Shown: one piece after another, positions 1-9,152 of the stretch | Position numbering within the stretch: the stretch's first letter is position 1 | Layout: every line of letters begins with the position of its first letter | Assembly: GCA_048499435.1 (NCBI GenBank) | Contig: JASNZW010000002.1 | Coordinates: 62,001 to 126,000, forward strand | Direction: 5' to 3' | DNA: 64,000 bases | Source: DAOTWC01 sp048499435 | Lineage (GTDB): Bacteria; Chloroflexota; Anaerolineae; Aggregatilineales; Phototrophicaceae | Program-made: the position numbers and the translations under genes | Notes under the pieces: model-generated | Told to the model about the DNA's origin: nothing | What the model saw: only the letters and a program-made list of their open reading frames with translations | Databases searched by the model: none

Positions 1-337
1 CGAACGCCGCCGTCGGGTACAGGCGCAGCGCCGCCCCCGCGAACACCACATCGTCGCCCACCTGGCCGTAAATGTTAAGCTGGCCGGCGGCCAGGTAGAT
101 ATCGCCGCGCACGTCGCCGCGCACATCCGCGTGAAACGCGGCCCCGATCACATCGCCCGTGACCGTGCCGTTAATCACCAGCGTGCCGCACAGCGCGAAC
201 AGGTTGCCCGTGATCACCTGGTCCGCCGCCACCTCGCACACGTCGCCCTGCAGGATGGCGCGCGCGGAAACCGCGCGCGGCAGCAAAACCAGACTCGCGA
301 TAACAGCAGCGGCGGCCCACAGCCATTTGGCCCGCAT
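1..337 (-). CDS. Partial bactofilin-like (polymer-forming) secreted or membrane protein, N-terminal part
   Basis: The gene enters from the left edge, and only the first 112 codons are present. It starts at ATG 337 with a GAGAGGAG ribosome binding site just upstream. A signal peptide or membrane anchor covers about residues 4-24. It is followed by short repeating beta-strand units rich in G-D/T-V (for example GDVRGDIYLAAGQLNIYG). This spacing is typical of the right-handed beta-helix of polymer-forming cytoskeletal (bactofilin) domains. Related proteins usually continue with membrane helices, which would lie outside the window. The family call rests on the repeat pattern only. Confidence 0.6.
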   Translation of the reverse strand, partial: MRAKWLWAAAAVIASLVLLPRAVSARAILQGDVCEVAADQVITGNLFALCGTLVINGTVTGDVIGAAFHADVRGDVRGDIYLAAGQLNIYGQVGDDVVFAGAALRLYPTAAF

Positions 338-470
338 CAGACACGCTCCTCTCAGCCAACAGAGCTGCCCCCGATTGTACGGTACAGAGCGCCTATTGCA
401 AATTGCTGAGCCATCGTACACACTAACCTATGCTCACCAACGACTGTTTTCAACGGGGGAGAACCGCGCT

Positions 471-917
471 TTGAGCCTGGACCCGGTAAAGCGTGACACA
501 GACGTGCTCATCCGCCGCGCCGCCAGCCCGATGCCCGACGACCGGCCTGTCCCGCCCGCGAACCAGGTAGTGCCGCCCTGGCGCCTGTTGTTTCACGTCA
601 GCAGCGAAACCCGCACCACTATCGGCCTGCAGGTCAGCGCGCAGATGCTGGTTGGCCGGTCAGACGCGGGCGGCGACACCGCGCCCGACCTCGACCTGAC
701 GCCGCTGGACGGGCGGCGCAGCGGCGTGTCGCGCCGGCACGCGCTCATCACCTGCGAAAACGAAACGCTCTTCCTCACCGACCTCAACAGCACCAACGGC
801 ACGCGCATCAACGGTTTTCAGCTCACGCCGGGCCGCGGCTACCGCCTGCGCGACGGCGACGAGCTGGAGTTCGGGCGCATCCGGGGCGTTGTGCGCTTTG
901 TGCGCTCGGCGCGCTGA
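471..917 (+). CDS. FHA-domain protein
   Basis: A small cytoplasmic phosphothreonine-binding protein of about 148 residues, nearly all one forkhead-associated domain. The diagnostic FHA elements are visible in order: VGRSDAG (the GR motif), SGVSRRHALI (the S-x-x-H motif) and DLNSTNGTRINGF (the N-G motif). I chose the TTG start at 471 because GGGGGAG lies about 10 bases upstream; ATG 531 is an alternative that removes only an unconserved N-terminus. No kinase is adjacent. It probably reads Ser/Thr phosphorylation, but its partner cannot be told from here. Confidence 0.8.
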   Translation: MSLDPVKRDTDVLIRRAASPMPDDRPVPPANQVVPPWRLLFHVSSETRTTIGLQVSAQMLVGRSDAGGDTAPDLDLTPLDGRRSGVSRRHALITCENETLFLTDLNSTNGTRINGFQLTPGRGYRLRDGDELEFGRIRGVVRFVRSAR

Positions 918-1031
918 CGCTGGAAACCGCCCTTTCCCCAATTTCCCATCTGTTTTAGGCGCGCTCAAGGCGCGCGTGCGATAACAAACGCAGTGCCATT
1001 AACCGCGCGCAACGCAGTTAAAGGGGAGTTT

Positions 1032-2789
1032 ATGCCGCTGCGCTGGCTGTCACTGCCATTCGATATCCCGGTGCTGGTGTTCATGGCCAGCGCCGCGCTC
1101 AGCCTGCTGCCGGCATATGATCGCGCGGCGGGCTGGCCCGTGCTGGCGGCGGTGCTCGCCGCCGGCGGGGTGTATTTCGCCGCCGCCCATCTGATCGCGT
1201 CGGGGCGGGCGGCGCGCCGTTTCGGCCTGCTGCTGGTGGTCACCGCGCTGTTCTACACGCTGCTGTTCATCCTGCTGTACGGCCACCAGCACTACATCGA
1301 GACGCCGGACGCCGTGCTGCGCCTGGGCGCGTTCACGACCGCGCTGCCGGACCTGCCGATCTTCATCCACCCCAACAGCGCGGCGGCGGTGGCCGTCGGG
1401 GCGCTGCCGCTGGCGCTGGCGCTGGCGCTGTCCTCGCGGCGCGAAGTCGCGCAGCGGGCGCTGTGGTGGGCGGGCGCGGCGGCGCTGGGCTATGGGCTGC
1501 TGCTGACCTTCTCGCGCGGGGCGTTTGTTGCCCTGGCGCTGACGCTGCTGCTGGCGCTGCTGACGCTGATCCTGCCGCGCCGCGCCGCGCTGCTGCTGGC
1601 GCTGCTGCTGGTCGCCGGGGCGGCGGCGGCGCTGCTGGCCCGCCCTCTGCTCGCGCCTGCCCTGGAGTGGACGCTGAGCCGCTATGACCTGTACCGCAAC
1701 AGCCTGTACCTGGCGCAGGACTACGCCTTCACCGGCATCGGCCTGGGCGAGCCGTTCGCGCTGGTGTACGCGCGCTACGGCCTGCTGATTCAGGTCCCCT
1801 TCCTCACGCACCCGCACAACCTGCCGCTGGCGGTGTGGATGAACCAGGGGCTGCTGGGGCTGGCGGCGCTGCTGGCGCTGATCGTCACGTTTTACCTGTT
1901 CGTGCTGAAGGTGACGCGCAGCGCCGCGCCGCACCGCCTCTTTCACGGGGCCTGGCTGGGCGTGACCGCCACGCTGCTGCACGGCCTGTTCGACGCGCAG
2001 CAGTACTCTGACCACGCGCTGCTGCTGCTGCCGCTGCTGTTCGCGCTCATCGGCCTCACGGTCGCCAGCGGGCGGCAGGCGCTGCACAAAGCCTACTGGC
2101 AGCAGTCCGAGTTCAGCCTGCGCTATATCCCGCGCCCGCTGCCGGTCATCGCGCTGCTGGGGGCGCTGGCGCTGAGCGCGTTTTTCAGGCCGCAGCTCGC
2201 CGCCGCCTGGGAAACCAACCTGGGCGCGCTGGCCGAGACCCGCGCCGCGCTCACCGAGGACCTGAGCGCGGCGGAGCGCTTCGCGCTCTACGATGAGGCG
2301 CTGCTGCGCTACAGCGCCGCGCTGAAGCACGCGCCCGGCTGGGCCAGCGCCAGCCGCCGCCTGGGCAACCTGGATGTCACACTGGGGGAATTCGCCGCCG
2401 CTGTGCCGCTGCTGGAGGCCGCCGCCGCCGCCGAGCCGGATAACCCGGCGGCCATCAAAGGGCTGGGGCTGGCCTACACCTGGACAGGCCGCGCGCAGGA
2501 CGCCGCCGCCGTGTTCAGCCGGCTGAGCGACCCCGCCGCAATGGCCAGCGAGCTGAGCACCTGGGGCTTTTACCGTCGCGAGCAGGGCCAGCCGCTGCTG
2601 GCCGCCTACGCCTGGGACGCTATGCAGGCGCTGAACTCAAGCGCCGCCAGCGCGGACGTGCTGCTGCTCATCGCCGACACCTACCGCAGCGCCGGCGAGT
2701 CGGCGCGCGCGCGCCAGCACTACCAGCGTGTGCTGACGCTGGACCCCGCCAACGCCGCCGCGCGGGAGGCGCTGGCAGCGCCCGGCTGA
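1032..2789 (+). CDS. O-antigen ligase-like membrane protein with C-terminal TPR repeats
   Basis: About 585 residues. The first 390 form roughly ten or more hydrophobic helices, and the last 180 or so form tetratricopeptide repeats. The Wzy/WaaL ligase signature is visible: HPNSAAAVAVGALP in an early loop, then TGIGLGEPF and THPHNLPLAVW before a late helix. Family members transfer or polymerise lipid-linked glycans at the outer face of the membrane. ATG 1032 follows AAGGGGAG at 1021-1028, so the upstream in-frame GTG at 993 is unlikely. No other polysaccharide genes are next to it. The ligase fold is fairly secure; the substrate is unknown. Confidence 0.72.
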   Translation: MPLRWLSLPFDIPVLVFMASAALSLLPAYDRAAGWPVLAAVLAAGGVYFAAAHLIASGRAARRFGLLLVVTALFYTLLFILLYGHQHYIETPDAVLRLGAFTTALPDLPIFIHPNSAAAVAVGALPLALALALSSRREVAQRALWWAGAAALGYGLLLTFSRGAFVALALTLLLALLTLILPRRAALLLALLLVAGAAAALLARPLLAPALEWTLSRYDLYRNSLYLAQDYAFTGIGLGEPFALVYARYGLLIQVPFLTHPHNLPLAVWMNQGLLGLAALLALIVTFYLFVLKVTRSAAPHRLFHGAWLGVTATLLHGLFDAQQYSDHALLLLPLLFALIGLTVASGRQALHKAYWQQSEFSLRYIPRPLPVIALLGALALSAFFRPQLAAAWETNLGALAETRAALTEDLSAAERFALYDEALLRYSAALKHAPGWASASRRLGNLDVTLGEFAAAVPLLEAAAAAEPDNPAAIKGLGLAYTWTGRAQDAAAVFSRLSDPAAMASELSTWGFYRREQGQPLLAAYAWDAMQALNSSAASADVLLLIADTYRSAGESARARQHYQRVLTLDPANAAAREALAAPG

Positions 2790-2829
2790 CGGCCGTCTGT
2801 TGGGCATGGCTCGCCATGCCCAACCCGGT

Positions 2830-4032
2830 TTACAGCAGCAGGCGCAGCGGGTTTTCGACCAGCGCTTTGAACGCCTGAAGGTACAGCGCGCCCTCCGCCC
2901 CGTCGCTCACACGGTGATCGACGCTGATGGTCACTTTCATGCGCTCGCCCACGCCCAGCGTGCCGTCTGGCAGCACAACCGGCGCTTTCTGCGCCGCGCC
3001 GAACGCCAGGATGCCGGCTTCGGGCGGGTTGATGATGGCGCTGAAGTGTTCGGTGCTGTACGGCCCCAGGTTGCTGGTGGAGAAGGTCGCGCCGCTGATG
3101 TCGTCCGGCTTGACCCGGCCCTCGCGCGCGCGCTGGATTTTGGCCTTGTTGTCGGCGGCCAGCGCCCCCAGCGCGGCGCGGTCGGCGTCGCGCGCTACAA
3201 CGTACATCAGGCCGCCCTGCGGCAGCGCGACGGCGATGCCGATGTTGATGCGCTTGTGGCGCACCAGCCAGTCACCGTAGTAGTGCGTGTTCAGGTTGGG
3301 GAAGTCGCGCAGCGCCAGCGCGGTCGCCTTCACCAGCATGTCGTTGACGCTGATCCTGGCCGCGTCCTCTGGCAGGCTCTCGTTGAGCAGCTTGCGCAGT
3401 TTGAGCAGGTCGGCCACGTCCATCTCGGTTGTGACGTAGAAATGCGGCGTCCACTGTTTGCTCTCGACAGTGACCGCCACAATGCGCCGGCGCAGCGTCG
3501 TCAGCTCGACGATCTCGACATCCGGCCCTTCGGGCAGCCGGCGCGCCGCTGGCGCGGCCAGCCCCTGCGCCGGCAGGACGACAGCGGCGGGCGCGGCCGC
3601 CGGGGCGCTGTCCGGCGTGAAATCGTCTACGTCGGCTTTGACGATGCGCCCGCCGGGGCCGCTGCCGCTGACCTGGTTCAGGTCAACGCCCTTTTCCTCT
3701 GCCAGGCGACGCGCCAGCGGCGACGCCTTGATGCGCCCGTCGCCGGCGGGCGCGCTGGCCACAGGCGCCGCCGCCGCAGGCGCAGCCGCTGGCTGCGCGG
3801 GCGCCGCCGCGCCGCCCACGCCGATCACGGCGATCACCGTTCCTTCGGCCAGTTCTTCGCCGGGTTTGGCGCGCTGTTCGCTCAGCACGCCGTCCGCCGT
3901 CGCCTCCACCTCGACCGTGGCTTTGTCGGCCTCGATCTCGGCGATCACGTCGCCGCTGCTCACCGGCTGGCCCACGTCCTTGAGCCAGTTCAGCAGCGTG
4001 CCCCCCATAGTCAGCGTGATTTCAGTTGCCAT
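2830..4032 (-). CDS. pdhC: Dihydrolipoamide acetyltransferase (E2) of a 2-oxo acid dehydrogenase
   Basis: E2 core enzyme of 400 residues that transfers the acyl group from lipoamide to CoA. Domain order: one lipoyl domain with the lipoylated Lys37 in EIEADKATVEV, an Ala/Pro linker, a peripheral subunit-binding domain at about 98-138 (IKASPLARRLAEEKGV), a second linker, then the catalytic domain ending in the active-site motif DHRVSDG with His near residue 373. It is the last gene of the minus-strand operon E1alpha-E1beta-E2, separated by 2 bases from the E1beta stop. Pyruvate is the likeliest substrate, but a branched-chain or acetoin complex is possible. No E3 gene is in the window. Confidence 0.92.
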   Translation of the reverse strand: MATEITLTMGGTLLNWLKDVGQPVSSGDVIAEIEADKATVEVEATADGVLSEQRAKPGEELAEGTVIAVIGVGGAAAPAQPAAAPAAAAPVASAPAGDGRIKASPLARRLAEEKGVDLNQVSGSGPGGRIVKADVDDFTPDSAPAAAPAAVVLPAQGLAAPAARRLPEGPDVEIVELTTLRRRIVAVTVESKQWTPHFYVTTEMDVADLLKLRKLLNESLPEDAARISVNDMLVKATALALRDFPNLNTHYYGDWLVRHKRINIGIAVALPQGGLMYVVARDADRAALGALAADNKAKIQRAREGRVKPDDISGATFSTSNLGPYSTEHFSAIINPPEAGILAFGAAQKAPVVLPDGTLGVGERMKVTISVDHRVSDGAEGALYLQAFKALVENPLRLLL

Positions 4033-4034
4033 CG

Positions 4035-5015
4035 CTATACAATCCCCCGCACCGCGGCAATAACCTTCTGGGTATCGGGCAGCGCCATCAGCTCGATGTC
4101 GCGCGCATAGGGCAGCGGCACGTCCATCGCTGTCACGCGCTTGATCGGCGCGTCCATATAGTCGAACATCTCATCCTGGAGGCGCGCCGCGATCTCGCTG
4201 CCAAAACTGTACATCGGCAGGCTTTCCTCCACCACGACGCAGCGGTTGGTTTTCTTAAAGCTCTCGTACACCGTCGCCATATCGAGCGGGCGCAGCCAGC
4301 GCATGTCAATCACCTCGCACTCGATACCGTCCTTCGCCAGCGCCTCGGCGGCCTCCAGCGACCACTCCACGCCGCGCGCGTAGGTCACCAGCGTGACGTG
4401 CCGCCCCTCGCGCTTGACATCGGCCTTGCCGATGGGCAGCGTGAAGTCCTCGTCGTCCGGGACCGGGCCGGGCTTGGAATAGAGCGCGATGCTCTCGGTA
4501 AACAGCACCGGGTTGTCGCTGCGGATGCTGGCCTTGAGCATCCCTTTGGCGTCCGCCGGCGTCGCCGGGCAGCCGACGTACAGGCCGGGGAAATGGGCGA
4601 AGATCGGCTCTGGCGTGTGCGAGTGGGTGGCGGTCGCCTGGTTGCCCCAGCCGGACGCGGCGCGGAACACCACCGGCACGCGGAACTGGCCGTCGAACAT
4701 ATAGTGGTTTTTCGCCGCGTGGTTGACGATAGCGTCGAGCGAGAGAAAGGCGAAGTTGATCGTCATCAGCTCGGCCACCGGGCGCAGGCCGGCCATCGCC
4801 GCGCCCACCGCCGCGCCGGCGATCGCCATCTCGCTGATGGGGGTGTCGCGCACGCGCTTCTTGCCGAACTCTTCCATCAGGCCGCGCGTGACGCGGTGCG
4901 TGCCCTGCCATTCACCTACTTCCTCGCCCATTACGAACACGCGCTCGTCGCGCAGCATTTCCTCGCGCAGGGCCAGGCGCAGCGCCTCGCGCATGGGCAG
5001 ATTTTTCTCAGCCAT
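4035..5015 (-). CDS. pdhB: 2-oxo acid dehydrogenase E1 component, beta subunit
   Basis: A 326-residue transketolase-like subunit that pairs with the E1alpha gene just upstream to form the thiamine-diphosphate-dependent decarboxylase. Typical sequence runs from MREALRLALREEMLRDERVFVMGEEVG through DTPISEMAIAGAAVG and CEVIDMRWLRPLD to VVVEESLPMYSFGSEIAA. Length matches the family. The gene starts 5 bases after the E1alpha stop and ends 2 bases before E2, so the three are almost certainly co-transcribed and assembled together. Confidence 0.93.
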   Translation of the reverse strand: MAEKNLPMREALRLALREEMLRDERVFVMGEEVGEWQGTHRVTRGLMEEFGKKRVRDTPISEMAIAGAAVGAAMAGLRPVAELMTINFAFLSLDAIVNHAAKNHYMFDGQFRVPVVFRAASGWGNQATATHSHTPEPIFAHFPGLYVGCPATPADAKGMLKASIRSDNPVLFTESIALYSKPGPVPDDEDFTLPIGKADVKREGRHVTLVTYARGVEWSLEAAEALAKDGIECEVIDMRWLRPLDMATVYESFKKTNRCVVVEESLPMYSFGSEIAARLQDEMFDYMDAPIKRVTAMDVPLPYARDIELMALPDTQKVIAAVRGIV

Positions 5016-5020
5016 CGTCG

Positions 5021-5998
5021 TTATTCCTCTACGTACACGTTGCTGATGAGGTCTTCGTAGGTGGGGTCGGGGCTGTTGAGGGCGAACACGATCGACTCGG
5101 CAACCACCCGTTCGGCCTCATGTTCGATCTCGTCCAGCTCGCGGGCCACATCTTTGTAGGTTTCCTCCAGGTGACGGCGCAGCAGCGTCACCGGGTCGCG
5201 GTGTTCAATCCACTCCATCAGCTCTTCCTGCATGCGCTGGTTGAAGCTGCGGTCGGAAACGCCGTGCCCCCGGTAGCGGTAAGTCATGGCCTCGATCAGC
5301 ACCGGGCCGTTCTCGCGCGCATAGGCGACCGCCTCGCTCGTCACCTGATGCACAGCGATCACGTCCTGGCCGTCCACGCGGCCCATGTCCTTCATGCCGT
5401 AAGCGATGGCGCGCTTGTGCAGTTCGGTCTGGCCGCTGGCGTCCTCGACGCGCGTGCCCATGCCCACCAGGTTGTTCTCAATCACCCACACCACCGGCAG
5501 GTTCCACACGGCGCTCAGGTTGAGCGCCTCGTGAAAATAGCCGTTGTTGGTGGAGCCGTCGCCGGTGAAGCACAGCACAACCGCGCCGGTGGCGTTGTAC
5601 TGCGCCTCCAGCGCGATGCCCGCCGCCAGCGGAAGCTGCCCGCCGACGATGGCATAGCCGCCCCAGAAATTGTGTTCGCGGCTGGCCAGGTGCATCGAGC
5701 CGCCCTTGCCGCCGCTGGTCCCGGTCTTTTTGCCCATCATCTCGGCCATGCAGGCGTTGACATCCACGCCGCGCGCCAGGGCGATGCCGTGATCGCGGTA
5801 GGTGGTAATCACGTGGTCGCGCGCCTCTAAAGCGGCCACCGCGCCCACACCGGTCGCCTCAAGGCCGCTGTACAGGTGCAGGTACACGCCAGTGATCTTC
5901 TTCTCTTTGTACAGCCGGTCGCACTCGGTTTCAAACTCGCGGATCAGGACAATCTGTCTGTACCAATCCAGCAGCGTCGCTTTATTTGGTTTTGTCAT
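5021..5998 (-). CDS. pdhA: Pyruvate (2-oxo acid) dehydrogenase E1 component, alpha subunit
   Basis: First gene of the operon, 325 residues. It binds thiamine diphosphate through the GDGSTNNGYFHEALNLSA...ENN motif and contains the family signature GGKGGSMHLA. ATG 5998 is chosen because AAGGAG precedes it by 8 bases; the frame stays open further upstream but without family similarity. A sigma-70-like promoter lies at 6064-6092. The sequence resembles pyruvate/acetoin-type E1 more than the longer branched-chain E1, so PdhA is the preferred name. Confidence 0.92.
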   Translation of the reverse strand: MTKPNKATLLDWYRQIVLIREFETECDRLYKEKKITGVYLHLYSGLEATGVGAVAALEARDHVITTYRDHGIALARGVDVNACMAEMMGKKTGTSGGKGGSMHLASREHNFWGGYAIVGGQLPLAAGIALEAQYNATGAVVLCFTGDGSTNNGYFHEALNLSAVWNLPVVWVIENNLVGMGTRVEDASGQTELHKRAIAYGMKDMGRVDGQDVIAVHQVTSEAVAYARENGPVLIEAMTYRYRGHGVSDRSFNQRMQEELMEWIEHRDPVTLLRRHLEETYKDVARELDEIEHEAERVVAESIVFALNSPDPTYEDLISNVYVEE

Positions 5999-6063
5999 GT
6001 GGTCTCCTTGTGCAGATATGGCGCGGCACGACCGTGCTGCACTTTCCCCACGCGCGCAGCACA

Positions 6064-6092
6064 ATAGTATCTCTGATGAACATTGCCGTAAA
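6064..6092 (-). promoter_or_regulatory. Putative promoter of the pdhABC operon
   Basis: On the minus strand a -35-like TTTACG (6087-6092) is separated by 17 bases from a -10-like TACTAT (6064-6069), about 66 bases before the pdhA start. The leader between holds an inverted repeat, GTGCTGC paired with GCAGCAC, that could form a hairpin. By-eye match only. Confidence 0.45.
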
Positions 6093-6230
6093 TATCGCCC
6101 TAGTGTACCCTTGACCGCCCCCAGCGGCAACGGCGGATCGCAGCGCCGCCGCGCCGCTTTTCGCCCGGCGCGCCTTGCCGATACCGCCCACTCCGTGTTA
6201 TCGTTAACGCGAACACAGGCAGGAAACGCG

Positions 6231-7187
6231 ATGGCTGCACAATCTGTAATTGTCACTCACAGCCTCACGCGGCGCTTTGGCGCGGCGGCCGCCGTAGATG
6301 GCCTCTCGCTGGAGGTGCAGCGCGGTGAGGTGCTGGGCTTTCTGGGGCACAACGGCGCGGGCAAAACAACGACCGTGCGCCTGCTCAACGGCGTGCTGGC
6401 CCCCAGCAGCGGCTCTGCCAGCGTGCTGGGGCTGGACCCGGTGGCCGACGGCCCGGCGCTGCGCCGCCGCACCGGCGTCCTCACCGAGACGCCGTCGCTT
6501 GACGAGCGCCTGACCGCCCGCGACAACCTGACGATCTACGCCGACCTGTACAGCGTGCCGGTGGCTGAGGTGCGGGCGCGCGTCGCTGAGCTGCTCGACC
6601 GCTTTGGCCTGGCGGAGCGCGCCGACGAGAAAGCCGGCGGCTACAGCAAAGGCATGAAGCAGCGGCTGGCGCTGGCGCGCGCCCTGCTGCACCGCCCTGA
6701 GCTGCTGTTCCTGGACGAGCCGACCGCGGGCCTTGACCCGCTGGCGGCGCGCCAGGTGCTGGAGCTGATCCAGCACCAGAGCCGCAGCGAAGGCCACACG
6801 GTGTTTCTCTGCACGCACAACCTGGCTGAGGCGCAGCGCGTGTGCGACCGCGTGGCGGTGCTCGAACACGGGCGGCTGGTGGCGCTGGGCGCGCCGGCGG
6901 CGCTGGGCCAGCAGATCGGCCTGCCGGTGCGCTTCGAGATCGAGACCGCGCCGGTGGATGTCGCGGCGGCGACGACGCTGCTGCGCGCGCGCGCCGGGCT
7001 GAAGCAGGTCAGCGCCGCCGGCAGCGTTATCAGCGCCCAGGGGGCCAGCCACGACGACATCCCCGACCTGCTGGCCGCGCTGGTGGCCGCCGGGGTGCGC
7101 GTTTATCGTGTCGCGCCGCTGGAAACCTCGCTGGAGGACGTGTACTTCGCCCTCCACGACGGGCACGCGGCGGGAAAGGCGGGCTGA
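6231..7187 (+). CDS. ABC transporter ATP-binding protein (ABC-2 type exporter)
   Basis: A 318-residue nucleotide-binding subunit. Walker A is GHNGAGKTT (about 38-46), the signature is YSKGMKQRLALARALL, Walker B is LLFLDEPTAGLDPLA and the H-loop is CTHNL. The roughly 100-residue C-terminal extension after the ATPase core resembles the accessory domain of CcmA/NatA-like drug or sodium exporters. ATG 6231 has AGGAA upstream. The permease follows 3 bases after the stop, so the two form one exporter; the cargo cannot be inferred. Confidence 0.9.
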   Translation: MAAQSVIVTHSLTRRFGAAAAVDGLSLEVQRGEVLGFLGHNGAGKTTTVRLLNGVLAPSSGSASVLGLDPVADGPALRRRTGVLTETPSLDERLTARDNLTIYADLYSVPVAEVRARVAELLDRFGLAERADEKAGGYSKGMKQRLALARALLHRPELLFLDEPTAGLDPLAARQVLELIQHQSRSEGHTVFLCTHNLAEAQRVCDRVAVLEHGRLVALGAPAALGQQIGLPVRFEIETAPVDVAAATTLLRARAGLKQVSAAGSVISAQGASHDDIPDLLAALVAAGVRVYRVAPLETSLEDVYFALHDGHAAGKAG

Positions 7188-7190
7188 GAG

Positions 7191-8012
7191 ATGAACTGGC
7201 GCGCTGTGCGCGCAATCGTGCGCAAGGACCTGAAAGTGGTGTCGCAGAGCCGGGCGGTTGTGCTGCCGATGATTATCGTGCCGGTGCTGCTGCTGGTGCT
7301 TATCCCCGCCGTGACCGGCTTCCTGGCGCTGAACACGGACATCAGCGACCCGCAGCTCGCCGACCTGACGGCGCTGCTGCAGCAGATGCCGGCGGGGCTG
7401 CTGGACGAATTTGAGCCGCTGCCCAGCGACTCGGCGCGGCTGTTTGTGTACACGACGGTGTACGCTTTCGCGCCGCTGTTCCTCATCCTGCCGCTGATGA
7501 TCGCCAACGTGATCGCCGCTGACAGCTTCGTGGGCGAAAAAGAGCGCAAGACGCTGGAGGCACTGCTCTACACGCCCACCACCGATCAGGAACTGTACGT
7601 CGCCAAGCTGCTGTCGCCCTGGCTGGCGGCGCTGGTGACGACGCTGGTTGGGCTGCTGGCGTACACGCTGGTCGTTAACGCGGTCGGCTGGTCGGCGCTG
7701 GGGCGCGTGTTCTTCCCCAACCTCACGTGGGTCATACTGGCGGTGTGGGTTGGGCCAGCGGCGGCCGGGCTGGGCCTGGGCGCGATGGTGCTGGTGTCGG
7801 CGCGGACGCGCACGTTTCAGGAAGCGTATCAGGTGGGCAGCATCGTCGTGCTGCCGGTGGTCGCCATCCTGCTCGGCCAGTTCGCCGGCGTCCTCACCTT
7901 CGACCAGGGTTTCGCGCTGGCGCTGGGCCTGGTGCTGTGGCTGGTTGACGCGCTCATCCTGTGGTACGGCGTGCGCAGCTTCCAGCGCGTCAGCCTGCTG
8001 GCGCAGTTGTAG
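7191..8012 (+). CDS. ABC-2 type transporter permease
   Basis: A 273-residue integral membrane partner of the preceding ATPase. One N-terminal helix (PMIIVPVLLLVLIPAVTGF) is followed by an extracytoplasmic region of about 70 residues and then five further hydrophobic segments. The family motif after helix 2, DSFVGEKERKTLEALLYTP, is present and typical of NatB/YhaP-like permeases. The gene ends 3 bases before the convergent P1 peptidase. Confidence 0.87.
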   Translation: MNWRAVRAIVRKDLKVVSQSRAVVLPMIIVPVLLLVLIPAVTGFLALNTDISDPQLADLTALLQQMPAGLLDEFEPLPSDSARLFVYTTVYAFAPLFLILPLMIANVIAADSFVGEKERKTLEALLYTPTTDQELYVAKLLSPWLAALVTTLVGLLAYTLVVNAVGWSALGRVFFPNLTWVILAVWVGPAAAGLGLGAMVLVSARTRTFQEAYQVGSIVVLPVVAILLGQFAGVLTFDQGFALALGLVLWLVDALILWYGVRSFQRVSLLAQL

Positions 8013-8015
8013 CGC

Positions 8016-9101
8016 CTATAAGCGCCCGCCGCGGCGCATCAGCGCCAGCAGCCGGTCGTGCGGCAGCGCGTACACCGTCGTGTCGTCACGCCCGGTCATC
8101 GTCTGCGCCGCGACCAGCGAGTTCAGCACCGCTTCCTCGACAGACTCCACCACCGCCAGGAAGAACTCGTCAAGCGCCCGGCTGTCGTCCACGAAGCGCG
8201 GCGCGCTGTCAACCACCTGCGCCGGGTAGTGCGGCTGGGTGCTGCCGGTGCTGAAGGCGATCACGGCGTCGCCGCTCTGGTCCTGGGCAATCGCCCCTGT
8301 GCGCGCCAGCCCGAAGGCGGCCCGCACGCACAGCCGCTCAAGCTGGCGGGCAGAGAACGGCGCGTCGGTCGCCAGCACGATCATCACCGAGCCGGGGCTG
8401 GTCTGCGGCAGAAACTCAGCGCTGAGGTGCTGGCCCACCGGCACGCCCAGCACCAGCAGGTCGGCGCGCTGGCCATAGTTGGTCTGCACCAGCGCGCCAA
8501 CGGTGAAGCGCCCGTCCAGCACCACGCGCGACGCCGTGCCGATGCCGCCCTTGAACTGGAAACAGGTCGTGCCGGTCCCGGCCCCGACGCTGCCCTCAGC
8601 CACCGGGCCGCCGCTGGCCTCTTCAATGGCGCTCCACACGTGTTCCGGGTGGATGTGCCGCCCGCGCGCGTCGTTGAGCAGCGCGTCGTTGCACTCGCCC
8701 ACCACACAGTTGACCGTCCCGGTCGTCAGCGCGATGTCCGGGTTGTGGCGCAGCATGTACGTTAGCAGGGCGTCGCCGGCGCGGGCCACGCTCAGGTTGC
8801 TGGTGAGGATGATCGGCGTCTCAATCGTGCCGCGCTCGCGCACCTGCTCGAAGCCCATATACTTGCCGAAGCCGTTGATTGAGTAGACCGCGCCGGTGAC
8901 TTTCTCGCGGAACAGGCTGCCGCCGTGCGGCAGCACCGCCGTCACGCCGGTGCGCACCGGCCCGTGCCCCTCCACCAGCGGGCCAGCGCCGCTGATAAGC
9001 GTTGTGTGGCCCACTTTGACGCCGGGCACATCGGTAATGGCGTTGCAAGCGCCAGGGCGCAGCCGCCCCGGTGTCAGGCCCAGATCGCGCAGACGTGCCA
9101 T
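8016..9101 (-). CDS. P1 family peptidase (DmpA/BapA-like, Ntn-hydrolase fold)
   Basis: A 361-residue homologue of the D-esterase/L-aminopeptidase DmpA family (peptidase S58), which cuts itself into two chains and releases N-terminal residues or beta-amino acids. Conserved stretches are AITDVPGVKVGHTTL near the start and GAGTGTTCFQFKGGIGTASR in the middle. The latter includes the GGIGTASR region where the family self-cleaves before the nucleophilic hydroxyl residue. There is no signal peptide. It stands alone on the minus strand, upstream of the ABC exporter's 3' end. Natural substrate unknown. Confidence 0.87.
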   Translation of the reverse strand: MARLRDLGLTPGRLRPGACNAITDVPGVKVGHTTLISGAGPLVEGHGPVRTGVTAVLPHGGSLFREKVTGAVYSINGFGKYMGFEQVRERGTIETPIILTSNLSVARAGDALLTYMLRHNPDIALTTGTVNCVVGECNDALLNDARGRHIHPEHVWSAIEEASGGPVAEGSVGAGTGTTCFQFKGGIGTASRVVLDGRFTVGALVQTNYGQRADLLVLGVPVGQHLSAEFLPQTSPGSVMIVLATDAPFSARQLERLCVRAAFGLARTGAIAQDQSGDAVIAFSTGSTQPHYPAQVVDSAPRFVDDSRALDEFFLAVVESVEEAVLNSLVAAQTMTGRDDTTVYALPHDRLLALMRRGGRL

Positions 9102-9152
9102 GTGTCGTATGTCTCCTTAAGAAAGAGGCGGCGGCTTACAGGCTGGCCGCCG

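Noticed and set aside
1050..2330. 426-codon minus-strand frame opposite the O-antigen-ligase-like gene
   Set aside because: Low-complexity Gln/Arg-rich antisense product; the plus strand has clear membrane helices and TPRs.
2800..5060. Long open frames on the plus strand opposite the pdh operon
   Set aside because: They are Arg/His/Gln-rich translations of the antisense strand of GC-rich genes; the minus-strand frames carry all the lipoyl, E1 and E2 motifs.
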